From: JBFJVZ01 sp041623895
GTDB lineage: Bacteria; Planctomycetota; Planctomycetia; Pirellulales; Pirellulaceae
Length of the DNA: 9,952 nt
Assembly (NCBI GenBank): GCA_041623895.1
Contig: JBFJVZ010000306.1
Coordinates: 1 to 9,952, forward strand
Direction: 5' to 3'
The notes below the pieces were generated by a model, which was not told the origin of the DNA, made no database searches, and saw only the letters and a program-made list of their open reading frames with translations. This document shows, one piece after another, positions 5,227 to 9,952 of the stretch (its first letter is position 1; every line of letters starts with the position of its first letter). Position numbers and translations under genes: made by a program.

Positions 5227-7806
5227 CTAATCTAACACGACTTGATTTCGCTTGAGGATGTCCAACACCATCTGTTCGTAAATTCGATACTGATCTTCGT
5301 AAGCCTGTTCCTGCTGCAGCGTCGATGGTTGCCGGCCACTCGGCAGTAAACGCGACAGATTCCAGCCCACGTAAATGAATCGCCCCTTTCCCACAGGCAC
5401 GTCGGCCAGCAGCGAGCGGGATGCTTGTGGATCACCGATCAGGTTGATGCCCCGGCTTACACGAATCGGTGAGCCGCTCGGATGGCTGACCCAATCGGTC
5501 GATCCGAGGTGGGCGAGCCAGGGGTGGTCCGGTTTGAGGATTCGTAACCGAGGTTTGACGTCGCGAGGTCCGCTGCCAAGCAGCGATGCGACAAACTTTG
5601 TCCCATCATCACCGGGGAACAGTAGCCCCAGCAGCTCGCGGCCGACAATGAGTATGCCGCCGTCATCAAGATATTTACGAACAACGGCATGATCGGACAC
5701 CGTAAACCCGCTCGGTTGCATCTTGGCGCGAATCGTGTTGCCCAGCAACGCTACGCACGCATACCGTGAAAACTGCTCGGCCGGTAGCCATGTCTGATCA
5801 AAGACATCCAACTCGCCACCCGCGTTCTGCAGTGCGAACTGCAACATCGGTGCGTCAAACGCTGGGTAACCGAGCACGAGTGCAACCGGCGTGGTGGGTG
5901 GCGCGCGCGGCGCGTTAGCAAACGAGCGGAGCCGCGGAGCAACTCGAACAGTCGACGGATCACCGTACAGCATCAGTCGCCCGCCGACTCCGACAGCGAC
6001 ATCTTCTCCGGCACCAACGTCGTTCGGCGCCTGGTCGGGCGGTGCATAGATGTCGTCTTGCGTCCAACCGGTTTGGGCGAACAGCGGCGAGGTCCGGAAA
6101 CGCTTGAGAAACAGATCGCTTGCGCTCGCGCCTGCTTCGTGCGACCAATGCCAATTCCCGCGTGCTTCCAGGTCGACTTGCTGGGATGGCAAAACCTGTC
6201 CGGGCATTCCGAACTGGTGCACAAACAGGTTTTTGAGAATCCGTCGCCGTGTGCCTTTGCCCATCGCCTTGCCCCAGCCGGCACCGTAATAGTTCCGCCA
6301 CGGAGAATCGCGGAAATAGACCGTGTTCTGGATAAAGTCGATCGGTTCCCAAGCCGGACTGCCGTGATCGCCGGCGATGCGTCCGTAGGTGGTGATGGGA
6401 CCTTGGGCAGGCTGCTGATAAAGCACCGGCGCCCGCAAGTCAAAAACATTGTTGCGGATGATCGTTGGTTTTCCCAACTGTTTATCACCCGCTTGATTGA
6501 TCGTCCGCTGGCGACCGTGCCCGACGCCGAAAGCGAACGCGGAAAGAACCCGTGAAATACGATTGTGATGAAAATCGAATTCGCCGCCGGGCGTCGTGCC
6601 ATCAAAGGCGGTCCGGCAAGTGATGAAGAATCCGTCGTCGCTGACATTGTCTAGCAAACAATGATGAATCGACACGCCGTCAACATTCCCGATGAAGACG
6701 CCGTCGACGCAGTCGGTGAATTCACAGTACGCGAACTCGAAATCGCGGTTGCCGCGGGCCGGCGGATTCCAGCGGCTGGCGGAGACAATGCGGGCTTCGA
6801 TCGAGCGATACTTCAGGCTCCAACGCCACAACCATGGCGCCGCAATGCCGCGAAAAACGCAATCGAGGCAGCGCAATCCGCTCGTGCCTTCGACTCGCAT
6901 GGCCGACGCGCCGCCGTAATTGCTGACTCCGTCCAGCGTGATATTGGAGCAATCGACCAGATCAATCGTCGCTTCGCGCGCACCGCGGACAACCAAATCC
7001 TGCAACACCACGTACGCCGCACCATTCAGTTCCAGCGGTGCCGGACCAGAGCCGGCGACAATCAGCGAAAGTTTTCGCGGATCAGTCTCACCGCGATAGT
7101 TATTATCCGCTCCGATGCTGGGCTGATCCGTGGCGGCCAGCCGTACGTGAATGCGATGCGTTTGCGGATCCAGAAACAACCCCGGACCGCAATACAAACC
7201 ATTCCCTTGTGCGGTCTTACTTCCTTGCAGCTTTTGGAAGCTGTGATTGTCGCTGCGCAGATCCGTTAAGAACCGGTATCCATGCAGCGGTATCATCGAG
7301 TCGCCAAAGTTACCGAGCAGATTGGTGCTGTCGGCTCGCGCAGCCAGATCCGGGTACGCCCGCGTGGAACGGTATTCTCCTGGAACTCCGTTTACGGCGG
7401 CTTCCCATGCCGACTGTGGCGATTCGAAGAACTCGCGCAAGCCGCCGTCGATAATGGCCAACTCTCCGGGAAACCCTCGAATTGTGACCGGCTTATCCTG
7501 GCTGCCGCGAACGCTGGCCGTGACGCGTTCAAAGTAAATCCCGCCGCGCAGGTACAGCGTGTCCCCGGGGGCGAGCTGCGAAACGGCATGTTGCAGTGTC
7601 TTCCACGGCTGCGACTGGCTGCCGTCAGATTCATTGTTGCCCCGGACGGGATCAACAAAGTGGGACGGCCCATCAGCAATCGACCGCTCCGAGGCGACAG
7701 GCATCGGCCGCATCGGCCGATGTGATCGTTCAGCGCTCAGAGAGATTGAATGATGAACGATGACCAGGATCAGCAATCCTGAAAGTTGCTTGCGATTCTC
7801 GGTCAT
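5227..7806 (-). CDS. Secreted right-handed parallel beta-helix protein with C-terminal amidotransferase-like domain
   Basis: From ATG 7806 the product is 859 residues; an in-frame GTG at 7848 would give 873. The ATG places the signal peptide (basic start, hydrophobic LLILVIV, Ala around 25) at the true N-terminus, so I prefer it, though neither start has a Shine-Dalgarno. Numbering from the GTG, residues 64-135 match the opening of DUF1565/pectate-lyase-like helices: FVDP, PWKTLQHAV, PGDTLYLRGGIY. Repeated coils follow (about 278-545), with N-I-T-L-D-G, V-S-I-H-H-C and I-I-R-N-N-V-F turns. Residues about 653-830 form an alpha/beta domain like class I glutamine amidotransferase or ThuA-type folds (VALVLGYPAFD, YACVALLGN, VRKYLDDGGILIVG, FIYVGWN). 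No catalytic Cys-His-Glu triad is evident. Beta-helix proteins of this type commonly bind or cleave polysaccharides outside the cytoplasm; the substrate is unknown. The gene follows the DUF1559 gene closely on the same strand. Confidence 0.88.
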   Translation of the reverse strand: MTENRKQLSGLLILVIVHHSISLSAERSHRPMRPMPVASERSIADGPSHFVDPVRGNNESDGSQSQPWKTLQHAVSQLAPGDTLYLRGGIYFERVTASVRGSQDKPVTIRGFPGELAIIDGGLREFFESPQSAWEAAVNGVPGEYRSTRAYPDLAARADSTNLLGNFGDSMIPLHGYRFLTDLRSDNHSFQKLQGSKTAQGNGLYCGPGLFLDPQTHRIHVRLAATDQPSIGADNNYRGETDPRKLSLIVAGSGPAPLELNGAAYVVLQDLVVRGAREATIDLVDCSNITLDGVSNYGGASAMRVEGTSGLRCLDCVFRGIAAPWLWRWSLKYRSIEARIVSASRWNPPARGNRDFEFAYCEFTDCVDGVFIGNVDGVSIHHCLLDNVSDDGFFITCRTAFDGTTPGGEFDFHHNRISRVLSAFAFGVGHGRQRTINQAGDKQLGKPTIIRNNVFDLRAPVLYQQPAQGPITTYGRIAGDHGSPAWEPIDFIQNTVYFRDSPWRNYYGAGWGKAMGKGTRRRILKNLFVHQFGMPGQVLPSQQVDLEARGNWHWSHEAGASASDLFLKRFRTSPLFAQTGWTQDDIYAPPDQAPNDVGAGEDVAVGVGGRLMLYGDPSTVRVAPRLRSFANAPRAPPTTPVALVLGYPAFDAPMLQFALQNAGGELDVFDQTWLPAEQFSRYACVALLGNTIRAKMQPSGFTVSDHAVVRKYLDDGGILIVGRELLGLLFPGDDGTKFVASLLGSGPRDVKPRLRILKPDHPWLAHLGSTDWVSHPSGSPIRVSRGINLIGDPQASRSLLADVPVGKGRFIYVGWNLSRLLPSGRQPSTLQQEQAYEDQYRIYEQMVLDILKRNQVVLD

Positions 7807-7869
7807 CTTCACGCGGCCGTTGCCGGCCGCTTTCCCATTCGCCCTCACAAGGAGGTCGGTGATCTTGGC

Positions 7870-9090
7870 TTACTGGTTCAGTTGCTCTTCGACCTTCTCT
7901 TTGGCCGCTCGCGTTCCCAGCGCTCCCCACAGTCCGTACGGACTCATGCTGCCCGGGGCACGGACTCCGGTGCCATTCCAGATGACGTTGCCAACCGTCT
8001 TATCACCGGATTCGATTGAATCGGTAATGAAGATCACCGCACCGTCGCCCATCAGGATATGACAGCCGCCCTGGTGCCGGCTGCTGGGACCGTAAATGCC
8101 GATCGTAAAGGTGTTATTGCCGTTGCTGCAAACCGCGCTATTGGGCGGCAAGATGGTGGTGATCCCAGAGTTGACGGCCATCCCATTGTGCCACTTGTAG
8201 CCGCGCTGAACCTCTTCGTTGTTGGAGGCAAAATCTGCGCCCGGGACCCAGAATCTCGGGCGGTTTGGATCCGCCTGATCATCACAAATACTCGGGTCGT
8301 GCAAAATGCCCCCCTCCTGAATCACGCGCGTGGTGATGTCGTTGTCACCAAGGTCGGTATTCAATTCGCCACCCATGACGGTGTTGGCTAACCCGTCCAA
8401 CACATCGCGAAACTTTTTATATTCGCGAGGCACAAACATGCCGCGGCACGTTTTACGCATGCGTCCGAATCTCGTTCGATTGACCACGCCGGTTTGGTTT
8501 CGGCCGCCGTTGTTTTGAAACTGGATCGAATCGCCCAGGCAGACGCCGTAATTGGTTCGCCCTTGGGCCGGAAATCCTTCGCCAGGATCGCTGGGACAGC
8601 GGTAAGTGGGAATGTTGGTCAACCAGGGGTCATATTGAAACTGGCGGTGCTCCGCCAGGCTCATCGCCACCTGGGGTCCCATCGCGCTGAAAAACAATCC
8701 TTGCGCCGAGGCTGGATATTTGACAGCGTAAGGATTGCTGATCTGTTCCCAAAGCGCTTGTTGTTCCACGAATGGCAGAATGCCAACGAGCGCACTTAGA
8801 TTGTGAAAATTATTGCCGCCGTAAGGTGCTCCTTGCGGAACGGGGGTCCGTGCCTGCTGGTTGTTGCCGAATCGATAGGTTCCGCCACGCACCGCCGGCA
8901 GCTGCTTGTAGGCGGAATGATAGTTATGGAACCCCAAACCAATTTGTTTGAAATTGTTGCTGCAGCTCATTCGCCGAGCTGCCTCGCGTGCCGCTTGCAC
9001 AGCCGGCAGTAGCAAACCAACAAGGATGCCGATGATGGCAATCACGACCAAAAGTTCTACTAACGTAAAACCTCTTTTTCGATTTAACAT
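7870..9090 (-). CDS. DUF1559 family protein with type IV pilin-like N-terminal methylation/cleavage motif
   Basis: The 406-residue product begins with a class III prepilin leader, MLNRKRG|FTLVELLVV. Cleavage is predicted after Gly7, Phe8 would be the first mature residue, and Glu12 is the conserved +5 glutamate. The hydrophobic helix (10-30) leads into the planctomycete DUF1559 core, recognisable by AREAARRMSCSNNFKQIGLG (35-54) and by the C-terminal S-R-H-Q-G-G ... M-G-D-G-A-V segment that characterises the family. Such proteins are present in very many copies per planctomycete genome. They are thought to be pseudopilin-like envelope or fibre components, but their exact role is not established. 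The ATG at 9090 has an AGGGG (9099-9103) eight bases upstream. The gene lies 69 bases downstream of a small lipoprotein gene and just before the beta-helix gene, all on the minus strand. Length is within the family's usual range. Confidence 0.95.
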   Translation of the reverse strand: MLNRKRGFTLVELLVVIAIIGILVGLLLPAVQAAREAARRMSCSNNFKQIGLGFHNYHSAYKQLPAVRGGTYRFGNNQQARTPVPQGAPYGGNNFHNLSALVGILPFVEQQALWEQISNPYAVKYPASAQGLFFSAMGPQVAMSLAEHRQFQYDPWLTNIPTYRCPSDPGEGFPAQGRTNYGVCLGDSIQFQNNGGRNQTGVVNRTRFGRMRKTCRGMFVPREYKKFRDVLDGLANTVMGGELNTDLGDNDITTRVIQEGGILHDPSICDDQADPNRPRFWVPGADFASNNEEVQRGYKWHNGMAVNSGITTILPPNSAVCSNGNNTFTIGIYGPSSRHQGGCHILMGDGAVIFITDSIESGDKTVGNVIWNGTGVRAPGSMSPYGLWGALGTRAAKEKVEEQLNQ

Positions 9091-9120
9091 GGGACTAACC
9101 CCTACCTACGGGAAAAGAAA

Positions 9121-9150
9121 GAAATAAAACCAAATGCGATTCGAAATCGC
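9121..9150 (-). terminator. Hairpin with T-rich tail between lipoprotein and DUF1559 genes
   Basis: A perfect six-base-pair stem (GCGATT/AATCGC, three-base loop, 9136-9150) begins nine bases after the lipoprotein stop. On the minus strand it is followed by a strongly T-rich, interrupted tract covering the next 25 bases. This resembles an intrinsic terminator, perhaps a leaky one, because the DUF1559 gene follows immediately. The stem is short, so efficiency is uncertain. Confidence 0.45.
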
Positions 9151-9159
9151 TTGAGAAAC

Positions 9160-9357
9160 TCATTCGTCGCCTCCGTCGCCTTCGTCGTCCATTTCCACGT
9201 CTTCGTCGATACGGGCGGCGGCCTCGGGATTTTCATCCAGATACGTTTCCAACGCGTTGCGTTCCGGAGCAACCGGCTCGGTGCTATCTCCGCATCCTGA
9301 CAATGAAACAAAAATGACGCAGAGGCCAAAACACAAGGTTGAGACGATGGCTCGCAT
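9160..9357 (-). CDS. Small lipoprotein with acidic C-terminus
   Basis: The 65-residue product has a type II signal peptide: Arg2, hydrophobic residues 4-18 and the lipobox L19-S-G-C22. It should be lipidated on Cys22 and anchored in a membrane. The mature part is only about 44 residues. It has a short helix-like segment (N34-L-E-T-Y-L40 region) and a very acidic tail, with 13 of residues 41-65 being Asp or Glu. Start choice: the ATG at 9357 has AGG seven bases upstream, whereas the in-frame TTG at 9363 would overlap that site's spacing. Small lipoproteins of this kind often sit beside DUF1559 genes in planctomycetes, so a partner role in assembling or anchoring the DUF1559 protein is plausible but not proven. 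I recognise no enzyme domain. Confidence 0.75.
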   Translation of the reverse strand: MRAIVSTLCFGLCVIFVSLSGCGDSTEPVAPERNALETYLDENPEAAARIDEDVEMDDEGDGGDE

Positions 9358-9669
9358 GAACAAACCTGAGCAATAGTGGATAAAGGGCGGTGCACGGCTG
9401 GAAAAGGCCGAGCGTTGGTGACGAAAACGGCTCTATTTGACTCGATAATCACGCCAGATGCAAAAGCATGCGGCGTTTTGCGGGAATCTACCGAATAACG
9501 ATGAAATCTCGAATTCGATTTAGAATAGAGGTGTTAGCTTAGCTGGAGAGAGCCCGTTCTGCCAAAATCGCCGTAAATCATTGATCCCATCTTGTTTTTC
9601 GGATGACCGAGAGCTTGATCCTGGCGATTGCCGGCCAACTTCAGATCACGCCTATTTGCTGTTTGCGAA
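9358..9669. other. Divergent intergenic region between lipoprotein and cytochrome c genes
   Basis: These 312 bases separate two outward-facing genes and must hold both promoters. Visible elements are a composite hairpin with a following TTTT on the plus strand (9451-9479), an imperfect AT-rich palindrome with core CGAATTCG (9504-9521), an abutting -10-like TAGAAT (9521-9526, plus strand, with no good -35) and a TTAGC-TTAGC tandem at 9534-9543. No convincing coding frame or RNA gene was found here. Confidence 0.5.
9451..9479 (+). other. Terminator-like hairpin in the divergent region
   Basis: The outer arms ACGCC (9451-9455) and GGCGT (9472-9476) and the inner arms ATGC (9458-9461) and GCAT (9466-9469) pair around an AAAA loop, with a two-by-two internal mismatch. 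TTTT occupies 9476-9479. The shape resembles a plus-strand intrinsic terminator, but no plus-strand gene lies upstream. It may instead be part of a leader, or a chance structure. Confidence 0.3.
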
Positions 9670-9952
9670 ATGCCGATACGGATTTTATTTGTTGCCTGTT
9701 TTGCCTTGCCTTGGCTTGGCCATCTGCGCGCGGACGCGCCTGATTTTCAGCGCGACGTGCGACCGATTCTTTCCGATCATTGCTTTGCCTGTCACGGTCC
9801 CGATGAAGGACAACGACAAGCGGATCTGCGTTTAGATACCGCGGCTGGAATGGCCAGTGTTGTGGAGTCGGGCGACGTCGAAGCCAGCGAACTTGTTCGG
9901 CGGCTCGAGTCTGACGATGCGGACGAAGTCATGCCGCCCCCGGAATTCAACA
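9670..9952 (+). CDS. Planctomycete cytochrome c (PSCyt1/DUF1549/DUF1553-type) protein, N-terminal part, truncated by window end
   Basis: Ninety-four codons are visible, and the frame is open at the window edge. Residues 1-22 form a signal peptide (MPIRILFVACFALPW, cleavage near Ala21). Residues 26-45 carry the family's hallmark, FQRDVRPILSDHCFACHGPD: C38-x-x-C41-H42 is a haem c attachment site inside the planctomycete-type cytochrome domain. ADLRLD (51-56), a G-D-V-E-A-S-E-L-V-R-R segment (68-78) and MPPP (88-91) follow in the usual order. Full-length relatives are roughly 800-1100 residues, with DUF1549 and DUF1553 domains after this region. They are secreted, probably redox-active proteins of uncertain function, often paired with a DUF1501 gene downstream. 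The start at ATG 9670 has no Shine-Dalgarno. The frame is open back only to 9619, and this ATG gives the complete signal peptide. Confidence 0.9.
   Translation, partial: MPIRILFVACFALPWLGHLRADAPDFQRDVRPILSDHCFACHGPDEGQRQADLRLDTAAGMASVVESGDVEASELVRRLESDDADEVMPPPEFN

Noticed and set aside
7849..7856. A perfect AAGGAGGT on the plus strand followed by a TTG
   Set aside because: The only plus-strand frame it could serve is antisense to the DUF1559 gene and looks like a shadow. The motif is probably chance.
9102..9452. A 116-codon minus-strand frame covering the lipoprotein gene
   Set aside because: It is in a different frame from the lipoprotein with its clear lipobox, and has no signal peptide or domain of its own.
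9581..9835. An 84-codon plus-strand frame starting at TTG
   Set aside because: It overlaps the cytochrome c gene in another frame. The frame from 9670 has a signal peptide and CxxCH motif, so this one is a shadow.
1..9952. CRISPR arrays, tRNA or rRNA genes, insertion sequences
   Set aside because: I saw no regularly spaced repeats, no tRNA-like cloverleaf or rRNA motifs, and no transposase or terminal inverted repeats flanking a mobile gene.

Overview
The window looks like a planctomycete chromosome of the Pirellula/Rhodopirellula type, probably from order Pirellulales. This is inferred from the gene families, not from a marker gene. The families are a secreted PQQ-type beta-propeller opening with a WPQFRG motif, a DUF1559 protein with a type IV pilin-like N-terminus next to a tiny lipoprotein, a Tat-exported Gfo/Idh/MocA oxidoreductase, a secreted beta-helix protein, and the start of a planctomycete cytochrome c (PSCyt1/DUF1549/DUF1553) protein. 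Weak or absent Shine-Dalgarno sites fit the same phylum.

Layout. Bases 3-101 hold the probable tail of an unrecognised plus-strand gene. Bases 147-1508 (+) encode the beta-propeller protein. Four bases further on, and convergent with it, lies a 713-residue minus-strand gene (1513-3654). It encodes an N-terminal TIR domain, one transmembrane helix, an Ala/Glu-rich coiled coil and a C-terminal ComEC-like metallo-beta-lactamase fold whose metal site appears largely lost. Then, all on the minus strand and read right to left, come a small lipoprotein (9160-9357), the DUF1559 protein (7870-9090), the beta-helix protein with a C-terminal amidotransferase-like domain (5227-7806) and the Gfo/Idh/MocA oxidoreductase (3735-5048). 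The 178 bases between the last two hold a long imperfect inverted repeat and a separate hairpin. A divergent intergenic region of about 310 bases precedes the truncated cytochrome c gene (9670-window end, +).

Function. Most genes encode exported proteins of the planctomycete envelope: propeller, lipoprotein, pseudopilin-like DUF1559, beta-helix and haem c protein. The beta-helix and Gfo/Idh/MocA proteins would fit extracellular or periplasmic glycan or sugar metabolism, but no substrate can be read from the sequence. The outlier is the TIR-MBL gene. It is less GC-rich than its neighbours, has no obvious functional link to them, and is built like a transmembrane immune or signalling receptor: a cytosolic TIR NADase-type effector joined to a degenerate, probably ligand-binding MBL domain predicted to lie outside the membrane. 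It is the best candidate here for an undescribed system.
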